The position numbers and the translations under genes were made by a program. From NCBI GenBank assembly GCA_019925795.1, contig CM034300.1:58725023-58789022 (forward strand): 64,000 nt of DNA. Reading direction: 5' to 3'. Within the stretch, counting starts at the first letter, position 1. Every line of letters begins with the position of its first letter. Below are positions 38,185-49,596 of the stretch, one piece after another. The notes beneath the pieces are model-generated. The model was not told where the DNA came from and did not search any database. It saw only the letters and a program-made list of their open reading frames with translations. The DNA is from Dendrobium chrysotoxum (lineage: Eukaryota > Streptophyta > Magnoliopsida > Asparagales > Orchidaceae).

Positions 38185-38556
38185 ATGGGAGGTATAAGAG
38201 CCTAAGGTGAATCTGTTATTTCTATTATGATATATGAAGTACTTATTTCCTTATATTCAATATTGCAAAATCTATTAACTTTCAATTATCTGCAAGCATT
38301 TTTTGTTCCATATAATCACTATAATTAACTATTATCTATTCAGTTATAGGTAAAATGGGTTAATTATTCAAAGTTTAGATTGGTGGGTATGACTCGCTAA
38401 AATATGTTGGCTCACATGTCACTATATTATTGTTGCCTGTTAATATTTGAAATAAATTTGATAAGTTTTCAAAACATAGATCTTGGGCTTGGTCTTTCAC
38501 CATTCGCCATGATATAACAAGTTTTGTCATTGGAACATATTAGGTTGGTTGTGACA
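38185..38556 (+). repeat. Probable end of the chromovirus 3' LTR
   Basis: Non-coding sequence after the CACTA element, ending GGTTGGTTGTGACA. GTGACA/TCACA endings occur in the related LTRs. Together with 34214-35316 it would give an LTR of about 1.48 kb, shorter than the copy at 947, so the end point is a guess. Confidence 0.35.
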
Positions 38557-38892
38557 AGATATCTATGAAAGCTTTATATGGACTCATATGAGTGTACATT
38601 ATATCCCTAATTCTTTTGTCCCTTTCAAGGGAAAGTTTCAAAAAGGACATGCAAATAAATGATGAATACGTATTATAAATAGAAAAATTATTAAAAGAAA
38701 AAATTAAGTATAAGTTACAGCTCTATAGATTGTAGTCTCAAATGCCATGAAATTTATCATTATGAGTGATGTGATGGCAATTGCTTCTTCGAGCTATGAG
38801 TACTGGCTTGAGATTAGAGAGCTATCTACACTTAAGTACCTTGTGAACTTTGGACTTATTTAAAGTGGAAATAGAATTCACTGAGTTAGCAT
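38557..38892 (+). pseudogene. LINE reverse transcriptase fragment, part 1
   Basis: Only the last 70 or so bases can be read as protein: TLDLFKVEIEFTELA, which continues across the copia insertion at 49247 as LFSFNECGG. This resembles the GLKINxxKSALFSFN block of plant LINE RTs. The target duplication AGCAT (38888-38892) lies within Leu-Ala-Leu. The stretch 38557-38800 shows nothing convincing. Confidence 0.4.
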
Positions 38893-40715
38893 TATTAAGA
38901 ATCTAGATTCAAGGATTATGATTTTGATGATAGTAAATATTTCTATTTCTGTTTGAGTGCCTAATCTTTCAGGTTCACAAGATTAATTGCAATCCAAGCC
39001 AGCTTAAGATCAAGTAAGTCCATTTGAGTTTTTAGGTTCAATGTATTTTTTCATCTTTCTTGAGTCAAGTGTAATGTTATGGATCCCAAAGCTAAGTAAC
39101 CTTGCACACACACACTCAGGGGGAGAGTTTTAGTGAGATAGAGTTTCTATTCAATTTTTATTCAAATCATCCTGGATGATATTCATATCATCCTGGATGC
39201 TATTCATATCATCCTGGATGATCCATTGAAAATAAAAACCCTAATTAGGGCGACCATATTAAATCGGTCTGATTAAGCAGATCTTCCTGGACGATACACC
39301 CATCCTACAGGATGATATGCTCAAATAAAAAACTTTCAGCCACCAGACCAAGTTAGGCAAGTTCTTATTTTTAGCTTTTTGATCTGATCATCCTGGATGA
39401 TATGTGTATCATCCTGGATGATGCATTACAATCATACCTAAATTAGTCAAATAATTAAGGAAAGTAATTAAGGTTTGATTGATTCGATCATATTGCGATC
39501 GTCTTAGATGATCAATTAGAAAACCTAACCGTCCAGTGCATTTCACATGGACGACCCGAACAGTCTACTGGACGATATTCTCAATTTTGAACTAATCGTA
39601 TGGGATGATAGAAATATCATTTGGGATTTGGGATGATCAGGTCATTTTGAAATCGACCAACATGATTAACCTGTATGACCCGAACAATGTGCCAGATGAT
39701 TTTGGTCTTTTTAAACTAATCGTACAGGATGATATACTCATCATCCTGAATGATTAAGTCATTTTGAGATCATCCAGCACAAATTCTCCTGGACTACCTG
39801 AATAGTCCTCTGGACGATATTCCTAAATTGAACTAATCGTCCCGGATGATCATAGAATCATCCCGAATGATATGAATAGAATTTGTCTTCTAATCGTCCA
39901 GAAGAACTAGATCATCTAGGCCAAAAGAGTCTGATTTACACTAATCATACAAGACGATATTCCGATCGTCCTGGATGATCTTTGACGACCAGTTAAAATT
40001 TAGGGCAATTTTTGAGCCTTTATATTTAAGATCTCTTTTATTTTAATGTTGAGATCTTTTACCGCTGTCCTTTCCTGTGAGAGCTTTGAGAAGGAGAGAG
40101 AGAGAGAAGATATTGTGAGGGGTACTTTGTGAGGTGTTCATAAAGGTTGCTCCAAGTAAGGATCTGAGTCATCTTCTCCGATCGTTGTCTCTTATCGTTA
40201 GTGTCTCCGTGGAAGGATTGTATGCAAGAAGATCAAGGTTCTCTGCCTGCTTCAGGAGGAAGCAAAAGGTGGTAAGGTTCTCTGCCTGCTTCAGAAGGAA
40301 GTAAAAGGAGTCTGGGTTCTCTGTCACACCCAGTTGGTGGAAAGGAGTTTCGTAAAGACTTCTCTGCCTTGCTGTGGGAGTAAAAGGAGAGTCCCTTAGT
40401 GTTAGTGCAATACCGAGAGGGGAGGCTCCGGGGAGTGGACGTAGATCAAGTTGACCAAACCACTATAAAATCTGGTGTGTTCTTTTTGATTATCTTCTGT
40501 GCTTTACTTTTTTGTTGATGATTATGTGACTATAGTTATTATTTTGTTTTTGTTAAACATATGCACATCATCGCGAAATTATGGTTATTTTAAAACATTC
40601 AAAAAGATTTTCTAAATCACTTTTGCTTAAGAATTTTAAAAAATACCAATTCACCCCCCCTCTTGGTTAGCCTTGGGCTAGTTCATAAGGGCTTAACATC
40701 CTTAATAAACTTTTA
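38893..40715 (+). repeat. 5' LTR of the SIRE-like element
   Basis: 1823 bp, aligned end to end with 47411-49241. The U3 part (39166-39985) has a dozen or so copies of a 15-bp palindrome ATCATCCTGGATGAT or variants. A TATATTTAAGATC box at about 40020 may be the promoter. Downstream are repeated phrases (GGTTCTCTGCCTGCTTCAG twice) and the end AATTCACCCCCCCTCTTGG, GGGCTTAACATCC. Confidence 0.95.
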
Positions 40716-40717
40716 AG

Positions 40718-40729
40718 TGGTATCAGAGC
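40718..40729 (+). other. Primer binding site (initiator Met-tRNA type)
   Basis: TGGTATCAGAGC two bases after the LTR is the standard site complementary to the 3' end of plant initiator Met-tRNA, where minus-strand DNA synthesis would start. Confidence 0.95.
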
Positions 40730-40773
40730 GGGATTCATAAAATCAAGTTTTGAAAAACTTTTGAATTTGATCC

Positions 40774-42507
40774 ATGGCTAACTTTGGTAATAAAAATACT
40801 GCTGAAGGTTATTCCATTACTCGACCACCCTTGTTTGATACCATACCTTTTGATTTTTGGAAAAGTCGCATGTCCATGGTTTTACAATCTATTGATTATC
40901 GCATATGGATGCTTGTTAAAGATGGTTAAGAAGCACCTTTTAGACTTATTAATGGTATTAAAACTGAAATTCTTTTTGCTGAATGGAATTTTGATGATTG
41001 AGATTTAGCACAACTGAATGTAAAATGCTTGAACTATTTTTTCTGTGCTTTAAAATTTGAAGATTACATGCGCGTGTCTACCTATATAACTGGCAAAGAA
41101 ATCTAGGATAAATTGTGTATCACTTATAAGGGCACAGCTGAAGTTAAATAGTCTAGATTAAATATTCTACTTCATGACTATGAACTCTTTCGCATGAAAT
41201 CTAGTGAGTCAATATCTAAAAGGTACACTAGGTTCAGACAAATTGTCACCTCCCTGCTTGCCTTAGGAAGAGAACTCACCAACTATGAAAAAGTTAACAA
41301 ACTCTTGAGATGCTTGCCCTCTTCCTATGATGCCAAGGTAATTGCTATCACTGAATCGAAAGATTTGAATAATTATTCTATTGATAACTAACTTGGATCA
41401 CTAATTACTTACGAGCAAGGAGTGAACCAAAGACAGCTTGATGTAGGTGAGAAGAAGAAAGACAAAACTGTGGCGTTGAAGGCCAATGATATGGATACTA
41501 ATATTTTCATGTCTAATAGCGATTATGTAGCCTTAATCACTAGGTAATTCAAAAGCTTTCTAAGGAAGAAACCCAAAAACTATTAGAAGTGGAACAAAGG
41601 TTAGAGTAGCAAAAATTTTAAAGGTTCTTTTGATAGAGTTTATTTTGAATGCAGAAAGCCTGAACATATAAAGACTGATTATCCTACACTTAAGGTTCAC
41701 CCAAGCAAGGAGAAGGGTGAGGAGAAACCCAAGTTTAGAAAGGATAAGAAGTGGATTCAAAAGGCTTTTTGGGCGGATTTTGCATCTGACTCCTCTGAGA
41801 CTAAAGCTGAAGAGGAGACTACAAACCTGTGTTTGATGGCAGATGAACATCGTGGTTAGTCTGATCAAGAAGAGGTATGTGAACTAACCTACGATTAATT
41901 ACTTAATGTTTCTAAGAAAATTCATTCGTTATATAGAAAACTTAAGGAAACTCATGCTAGTTTGAAATTGGAACTCTTAAATATGCAAAAAGAGTATGAA
42001 GTGTTGCTTAAGGATCATTCTACACTTGATAACAATCACATGTCACTACTTGATGAATTTGATGAGTTGAATAAAAAGCACTCTGATTTGATTATTGAGC
42101 ATGATTTATTAAAATTATCACATGTTGAATTAGAAGCTACATTTACGGAATTAGAAACTCATGCATCTGATTTAGATAGTAGTGAACATTATTTGAAATT
42201 TAAAATTATATGTCTCAAAAAAGAAAATGAATTTTTAAGTGTGAAAATTAGTGCATTTTAGAATAATGAAACACCTCCTACAATTGCACAATTTTACAAA
42301 CCTCCATCACTTGAAGTATCACATTCAAAATCATCAAAACATGCATCATTCAAACCTAGGAAGAGGCACAATCACCCCTATAGATTAGTTAATCCTTTTC
42401 TTGGTGTTAGATGTTTCTCATATGGCATGTTAGGACATATCTCTCACACCTGCACTGTTCACCGTAGTACACATTGGGTGTGGAGGCCCAAATTACATAT
42501 TTCATAG
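40774..42507 (+). pseudogene. SIRE-like gag with zinc knuckles and coiled coil
   Basis: One frame read through stops covers nearly the whole gag. The start MANFGNKNTAEGYSITRPPL and FWKSRMSMVLQSIDYRIWML match SIRE gags (..TRPPxFxGxxYxxWKxRMxxFLQSIDY.LW). RYTRFRQIVTSLLALGREL and EKVNKLLRCLPSSYDAKV follow. FECRKPEHIKTDYP is a damaged CCHC knuckle (outer Cys replaced). Residues coded by 41962-42261 are heptad-like and Leu/Glu-rich, probably coiled coil. A second knuckle-like CFSYGMLGHISHTC lies near the end. Internal stops fall mostly where Trp or Gln is expected, for example DD*DLAQL and KEI*DKL. Confidence 0.85.
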
Positions 42508-42599
42508 CATAGTACACTTGCATTGCATTCTTCTTTTCATAAGATGGAACCAAACTTATTTGGGTTCCTAAATTTGACATTTGATGATTTTATAGGGGT

Positions 42600-45500
42600 G
42601 TTCTCACACAAGACCTTGTGAGAGCATATGGTACCTGGATAGTGGATGCTCAAGATATATGATTGGAGATACAAATCAATTCATTTGGCTAGAGGTTGGA
42701 GGCAAGGTCACTCTTGGAGACAACACAACCAGGAAAGTGGTGGGCGCAGGTATAATTGAAAACTCAAAGAACTTTTTGATTAAAATTGTTTTGCTTATAG
42801 ATGGACTGAAACACAACCTGCTCAACATCAGTCAACTCTATGACAAAGGGTTCAGCATCAACTTCCTAGAAAATACTTGCATCATAAGCTTAAATAATAA
42901 CACTATTTTGCAGGGCAAGAGGATCAATAATGTCTATATTCTTGACTTAAATAACATTTAATGTGCTGCTTTATTTTGCTTAAAAACTATTGCTGATGAG
43001 TCTTAGTTGTGGCATAGAAGATTATGTCATGCCAGTATAAATACCCTTAGAAGAGTCACCCAAAAGACTTAGTTAGAGGTGTCCCCAAGCTTAAGTTCAC
43101 TAAGGACCACCTGTGTGATGCCTGTCAGCTAGGGAAGCAAGTCCAATCCTCTTTCCACTCCATTAAGAACATCAGCACCTCTAGACCTTTAGAAACCCTT
43201 CACATGGATCTCTTTGGACCCATTAGCACTGCCAGCTTAGGGGGAAAAGCCTATGGATTTGTGATTGTCAATGATTACTCGAGGTTCACTTGGATTAGAT
43301 TTCTGTCACATAAATCTGAGTCATTTGATGAATTTAAATCTTTCTCCACTTAGATTCAGAAGAAGTTAGGTTGTGAGATCTTGACCATCCATAGTGATCA
43401 TGGTGGGGAGTTTAAAAATGTGAGATTTGGAACCTTCTGTGTGGAGCAAGGGATTAGCCACAACTTTTTAGCTCCTAGAACCCCTCGGCAGAACAGGGTA
43501 GTTGAACGAAAGAATAGGATCTTAGTGGAAGCCGCTAGATCCATGCTTGCTGAGTATTCTCTTCAAAAATACTTTTGGGCAGAAGCGATGAACATAGCAT
43601 GTTATGTGTTGAATAAGATAAATATTAGATCAAATTTGAATATGACACCCTATGAGATTATTAAGGTTAGAACTCCAAACCTGTCCCACCTCCATGTCTT
43701 TGGTTGTAAGATACTCATTCTTAATGATGGGAAATCATCCTTAGGAAAATTTGACCCAAAATCTGATGAAGGAGTGTTCGTAGGATATTCAAGTGTGGCG
43801 AAATCCTTTAGGGTGTTTAACATGAGGACATTGGTGTGGAGGAGATTACTCATGTAGTGTTTGATGAATCTAATCCTAAGGAAGTTAGAGCTGAGGAAGA
43901 AGAGGAAGTAGGAGAGATTACCCAAGGAGTAGAAAATTTAAATTTGGAGGAGAGGGTAAAACCTCAAAACACTTTGCCTAGAAATTGGAGATATTCTTCG
44001 AGTCATCCTAAATAACTAATCTTAGGAGACCCTTCTGAAGGTGTTAGAACTAGGCATGGACTTAGGAAGGTAGTAAACCATTCTGCCTTTATCTTAATGA
44101 TTGAACCCACCAATATCAATCAAGCCCTTTGTGATGAATTTTGGATCTTAGCTATGCAAGAGGAATTGAACCAATTTGTAAGGAATGATGTTTGGGAGTT
44201 GGTAGAAAGACCTAAGAATCAAAGTACAGTGGTAACCAAATGGGTCTTTAAGAATAAGATGAATGATTCTGGTGTGGTGGTTAGGAATTAGGCAAGATTG
44301 GTGGCTAAAAGGTATAATCAAATAGAATGGATTGATTTTGAGGAGACCTTTTGCCCCTGTAGCTAGATTGGAAGCCATTAAAGTGCTACTAGCCTTTACC
44401 TGTTATAAGGGATTTAAGCTTTTTCATATGGATGTCAAGAGTACTTTTTTAAATGGGGTAATAAAAGAAGTTATCTGTATAGAACAACTCCTAGGTTTTG
44501 AGAGTTCCCAATATCCTAATCATATTGACAAATTAAAAAAGGCCTTATATGAATTGAAACAGGCACCTAGAGCTTGGTATGAGAGGCTTAGCACATTCTT
44601 ATTGGAAAAACAATTTGTAAAGGGGAGGGTAGACACCACCCTTTTTCTGAAAAAAGTAGGAGATGATTTATTCATTGTCTAGATCTATGTTAATTATATA
44701 CTTTTTGGATCTTCTGATAAAAACTTATGTGATAATTTTTCTAAAATAATGAGTAAAGAGTTTGAGATGAGTATGATAGAAAAATTATCCTACTTTTTGG
44801 GGTTTAGCATAAGGCAAATGGATGATGGAACTTTTATCAATCAATCAAAGTATATTAAGGACATCCTAAAGAAATATAACATGGATAAAGCCAAGCCAAT
44901 AAACACTCTCATGAGTTTTACTGTCCAATTTGACAAGGATTCAAATAAAAAATCTGTTGATCAGAAGAAGTTCAGAGGAATAATTGGATCATTACTTTAC
45001 CTGACTGCTAGCTGACCTGATATCATATTTAGTATTTATCTTTGTGCTAGGTTTCAAGTAGATCCTAAGGAATCCCACCTGACTGCAGTTAAGAGAATCC
45101 TTAGATCTCTTAGGGACCCCAAACTTAGGAATCTGGTATCCTAGGTACAACACTTCTTTTTAGATTATTGGATATTCTAATTATGATTTATTTGATGCAG
45201 GGTTGATAGAAAGAGCACTTCAGGAACTTTCCAATTCATATTATAGTCTTTAGTCTCCTGGTCCAGTAAAAAATAAAACTCTGTAGCACTTTCCCTGCTG
45301 AAGCTGAGTACATTGCCTTAGAAAGTTGTGTGGCCCAAGTCCTTTGGTTGAAGCAACAAGTTTTGGATCTAAGATTACCTGTTGGCATAATTTCAATTAT
45401 ATGTGATAACATTAGTACCATCTGTATCTCTAAGAATCCTATCTATCATTCAAGAATCAAACACAATGACATAAGGTATCACTTTATTAGGGATCATGTT

Positions 45501-45632
45501 ATAAAAGGAGACATTGAGCTACACCATGTAGCAACTGAAAATTAACTTGCTGACATCATTACTAAACCACTAGCTTTTGACTCATTAAATATTTTGAGAA
45601 CCAGATTGGGTGTGATTGACATAAATACATGA
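42600..45632 (+). pseudogene. SIRE-like pol: protease, integrase, RT, RNase H
   Basis: Protease: WYLDSGCSRYMIGD at 42629 keeps the DSG triad. Integrase: LWHRRLCHAS (about 43006), CDACQLGKQ, then LHMDLFGPI, IHSDHGGEF and NRVVERKNR, so the catalytic D, D, E are all present. RT: LNQFVRNDVWELVERPKN and TKWVFKNKMN (44170-44270), PFAPVARLEAIKVLLAF, FHMDVKSTFLNGVI, and IYVNYILFGS (44680), where YVDDI is required; both aspartates are lost. RNase H: STAEAEYIALE, CDNISTICISKNPIYHSR, KHNDIRYHFIRDHV, ending DIITKPLAFDSLNILRTRLG. A frameshift near 43060 and several stops also occur. The TGA at 45630 closes the frame. Confidence 0.9.
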
Positions 45633-47396
45633 ATATGATGATTGTTGATTTCTAAATTATCTATTTTTCATTTTTTATTTATTTTTTTATTTGATTTGAT
45701 TGTCTGTTTCATTTTACAATTCTTTTTTCTGTTGATTTCCATTTATTTAATTTGCATATCAGATTTGGTTATTTCCTGCTGACTTTTGTTTGTTGATTTT
45801 TATTTGTTTATTTTTTTATTTATTGTTTATTCTTTTTAGAATCAGATCACTACTCACTACTGCTGATAAACTGGATTTCTGAAAGAGTTTTGTCTTATTT
45901 TTATTTGGAAGCTTGTAAGCAGTGATTGACTCCTCTGAGTCTATTAAAGGGAAGAAACATTGATGATTGTTTCTCTTCCTCTAACTCCTTTAATGGTGTA
46001 TTATTTCTTTTGGATATAAATCTTTTTTTCAAAATTAAAAAGTTGGTTTTTGAAATAGAGATCTATTTTATCTTCCTACAGTAATCTACCTCATATGAAT
46101 AGTGTTTTTAAAGCTTTGAATCATTGTTATATTTTTCTTAATCAGGTTATTGCACTTATCATTTATAGTATGGTTTTATTCTGTGAATTTCTCTACCTCA
46201 TTATAGAGAGTGAGTTTTGTCATCTCTTATGTCTGGAGGGTAATTTCACAATTTAGATTCCTTAACGATTATGAAAGGAAACAAGCTTGCAAAAAGAAAA
46301 AAAAGGCACAAAATGGGCCAAAAATGAAAAGATGCACAATGTCGCAAAAATTAAAAAGATACACAAAGTGTATCAAAAATCAAAAGATGTGCAAAGTACG
46401 CCAAATAAATTGAAAATGAGTCACAGAATGAGCCCACAAAGAAATAAGTATTCTTCCCTTTCAGATCTTTAAATGTCTTAGAAAAATCTATGCGCCACTT
46501 AATATTTTTAAGTGCTTGAGATTGAAAATCATGATTTTTTATTCCTTACTTTGCAATACTATTTTTTCAGATATTTTTATGGAATGAGGCTTCAAAGGAT
46601 CTCTTTTCGAATCTAATTTCTTTTCTTCTGAATTAGACTTTTATTTGAAAGGAATTTGAACCAGTAAGGTGTCTGAGGTGGGAGTTACAAAAATTGATTT
46701 TTAAACTTTTCTGGATTTTAGTGTCGTTGATTTTCTTCTTATTGGCTTTTGAATTGAAACTCAAGGAGAAATTCTGATTTACTAGAGTTGATCGATTCAA
46801 AAAAAATTGTGTTTTGTCGATGTTTTCCTGTCTTTAATTTTTTTTATTTTGTTATGGTTTGATTTTGATTTATTTTGTGTTTTGGGATCTCTGATCATTC
46901 ATCTCCATCCTTCAACATATTTAAATTTTTGGTCACATCGTCCTGCACGATCCCTACATCATCCTGGATGATATAATCAAATCATCCCCATCTTGATTCA
47001 ACGGCTGATCTGAACCAATTATTGTTGATCATCCAGTTTGCCTCCATCCATAGTCTATTTCAACCACCTCCGCCTCAATCTGATCAGGATCCCCCTTTAT
47101 ACTAGTTTCTTTGCTTTTGCTATTTTTCTTGTGTTGGTTTTTATATTATTTTTTTCTTATGTGTATTTGTGGTGTTTTCCCCTTTTTGAGTTGTCAAAAG
47201 GGGGAGTAGTTTATAGTTTGTGTTCTAGTATTTTGTAGTGATTATGTACTGGTGAAATTATCAATGTTTAGTGTTTTATTGATGTTCAGTGTTCTTATAT
47301 TATTCACCTAGCTAATAAAAATTGAACTCCTTATTTTTCATGGTTTTGTTGTTTATATACTGAATTTGGAATTACTAACAATTATTTGACATCATC
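45633..47396 (+). other. Post-pol region of the SIRE-like element
   Basis: About 1.76 kb between RNase H and the polypurine tract. Many SIRE-lineage elements keep an extra envelope-like frame here; I see none, only short T-rich frames. It contains a 27-bp minisatellite (46290-46440), a patch of LTR-like palindromes (46930-47000, for example ATCATCCTGGATGAT), and an extra purine run CAAAAGGGGGAGTAG at 47194-47208. Confidence 0.7.
46290..46440 (+). repeat. 27-28 bp minisatellite, about five units
   Basis: Imperfect units share AAAAGATGCACAAAGTG-like words; the GGCACAAAATG, GATGCACAATG, GATACACAAAG and GATGTGCAAAG cores begin at 46304, 46331, 46358 and 46386. Confidence 0.8.
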
Positions 47397-47410
47397 AAAA
47401 AAGGGGAGAT
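47397..47410 (+). other. Polypurine tract
   Basis: AAAAAAGGGGAGAT directly before the 3' LTR, the primer for plus-strand DNA synthesis. Confidence 0.9.
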
Positions 47411-49241
47411 TGTTGTGAATCTGGATTAAAAGATTATGATTTTGATGATAGCAAACATTTATATTTCTATTTTAGTTTCTAATCTTTCTGGTTCACAAGA
47501 TCAATTGCAATCCAAGCTAGCTCAAGATCGAGTCAGTCCATTTGCGTTTTCACGTTCAATATATATTTTTTCATCTTTCTTAAGTCAAGTGTAATGTAAT
47601 GGATCCCCAAGCAAAGTAAACTTGCACATACACACTCAGGAGGAGAGTTTTAGTGAGTTAGAGTTTCTATTAAATTTTTGTTCAAATTGTCCTTGATGAT
47701 AATCATATCGTCCTAGACGATCCATTGAAAATAGAAACCCTAATTAGGGCGATCATGTTAAGTCAGTCAGATTAAGCAGATCGTCTTGGATGATACACCC
47801 ATCGTATAGGACGATATGCTCAAATAAAAAATTTCCAGTCGCCAGATCAAGTTAGGCAAGTTCTTATTTTTAGCTTTTTGATCTGGTCGTCCTGGATGAT
47901 ACGTCTATCATCCTGGATTATGCATTACAATCATGCTTAAATTAGTCAGGTGATTAAAGAAAGTAATTAAGGTTTGATTGATTCGATCATATCGTCCTGG
48001 ACAATCACAAGATAGTGTTGGATAATCATTTAAAAAACTTGACCGTCCAGTGCATTAGACCTGGATAACCCGAACAGTCTGTTGGATGATATTCTCAATT
48101 TTGAACTAATCGTACGGGATGATAGAAATATCATCCAGGATGATCAAGTCATTTTAAAATCAACCAGTATGATTAACCTGTATGACCTGAACAATGTGCC
48201 AGATGATTTTGGTCTTTTTGAACTAATCATACAGGACGATATATTTATCGTCCTGGATGATCAAGTCATTTTGAGATCGTCCAGTACAAGTTCTCCTGGA
48301 CTACCCAAATAGCCCTCTAGACAATATTCCTAAATTAAACTAATCATCCCGGACGATCGTAGAATCATGCCGGATGATATGAACAAAATTTGTCTTCTAA
48401 TCATCCAGAAGAACCAGATCATCAAGGCCAAAAGGGTCGAATTTACACTAATCGTAAAGATGATATACCGATCATCCCAGATGACTTTGTCGACCAGTTA
48501 AAATTTAGGGTAATTTTTGAGCCCTCCTATTTAAGATCTCCTTTGTTCTACTATTGAGATCTTTTATCGCTGTCCTTTCCTGTGAGAGCATTGAGAAGAC
48601 AGAGGGAGAGCTTGGGAGAGAGAGAGAAGATCTTGTGAGGGGGAGTTTGTGAGGTGTTCACAAAGGTTGCTCCAAGCAAGGATCTGAGTCATCTTCTCTA
48701 GTCGTTGTCTCTTGTCCTTTGTGTCTTCGTGGAAAGATCATCTGTAACAAGATCAAGGATCTCTGCCTACTTCAGGAGGAAGCAAAAGGAGGTAAGGTTC
48801 TCTGCCTGCTTCAGAAGGAAGCAAAAGGAGTCTGGGTTCTCTGCCTCACCGGGTTGGTAGAAAGGAGTTTTGTAAAGGCTTCTCCGCCTTGCTGTGGGAG
48901 TAGAAGGAGAGTCACTTAGTGTTAGTGCAATACTTGGAGGGGAGGCTCCGAGGAGTGGACGTAGGTCAAGTTGACCGAACCACTATAAAATTTGGTGTGT
49001 TCTTTTTGATTATCTTCTACGCTTTACTTTTCTATTGATGATTGTGTGATTGTAGTAATTATTTTGTTTTTGTTAAATATTTACACATCATCACGAAATT
49101 ATAATTATTTTAAAACATTCAAAAAGTTTTTCTAAATCGATTTTGCTTACGAATTTTTAAAAATACAAATTCACTCCCCCCCCCCCTCTTGGTTAGCCTC
49201 GGGCTAGTTCATAAGGGCTTAACATCCCTAATGAACTTTCA
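47411..49241 (+). repeat. 3' LTR of the SIRE-like element
   Basis: 1831 bp, TGTTGTGAATC...ACTTTCA, retaining the canonical TG and CA ends that the 5' LTR lost. It differs from the 5' LTR at scattered positions throughout, indicating an insertion that is not recent. It carries the same palindrome cluster (about 47695-48490) and an 11-base C run near 49178-49188. Confidence 0.95.
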
Positions 49242-49246
49242 AGCAT

Positions 49247-49596
49247 TGTTTAGTTTTAATGAGTGTGGAGGGTTGTTGTTCCAAAATTTGAGTAGGAAGA
49301 AGTAGAAATGCACTCTATCCTCATCAAGTAAGGTGAGGGTTATTAAGGTCAATCTTCTAATGGCTCTGGGCTAGGTGAAGTTGGTTGTTCCTGCCCATTT
49401 GAAAGTGGAGCCTAGCATGGATTGAGGTGACCCATAACCTTATAAAAGTGATTCTTTTTTTTTTGGTAGGTGGATGATTTATTTTATAGTTTATAATAAA
49501 ATAATAATACTACCTTTTATTATGATGTTAAAACCATTTATAAGATTTTTTTATTGGGATGAGTAGGTTCACCTTATCTATTGAGTCCCATGAGCC
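49247..49596 (+). pseudogene. LINE reverse transcriptase fragment, part 2
   Basis: Continues the frame of 38557-38892 after the copia insertion: LFSFNECGGLLFQNLSRKK. Farther on YNKIIILPFIMMLKPFIRFF and YWDE resemble the late RT block of plant LINEs (..LPxFFMSLFxIP..V...I.RxFFWGE). Stops abound. It ends where the second SIRE-like LTR starts. Confidence 0.45.

Larger units (their letters stand above)
38893..49241 (+). mobile_element. Complete SIRE-like Ty1/copia retrotransposon, TSD AGCAT
   Basis: A 10.35-kb element with both LTRs, a Met-tRNA-type primer site, gag, a pol in copia order (protease, integrase, RT, RNase H), a polypurine tract, and identical 5-bp duplications AGCAT at 38888-38892 and 49242-49246. 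The long LTRs, the long gag with a coiled-coil tail, and 1.76 kb of sequence between pol and the 3' LTR point to the SIRE/Maximus lineage. Many stops and several frameshifts make it inactive. The 5' LTR has lost the canonical TG and CA ends (TATT..., ...TTTTA). Confidence 0.95.
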
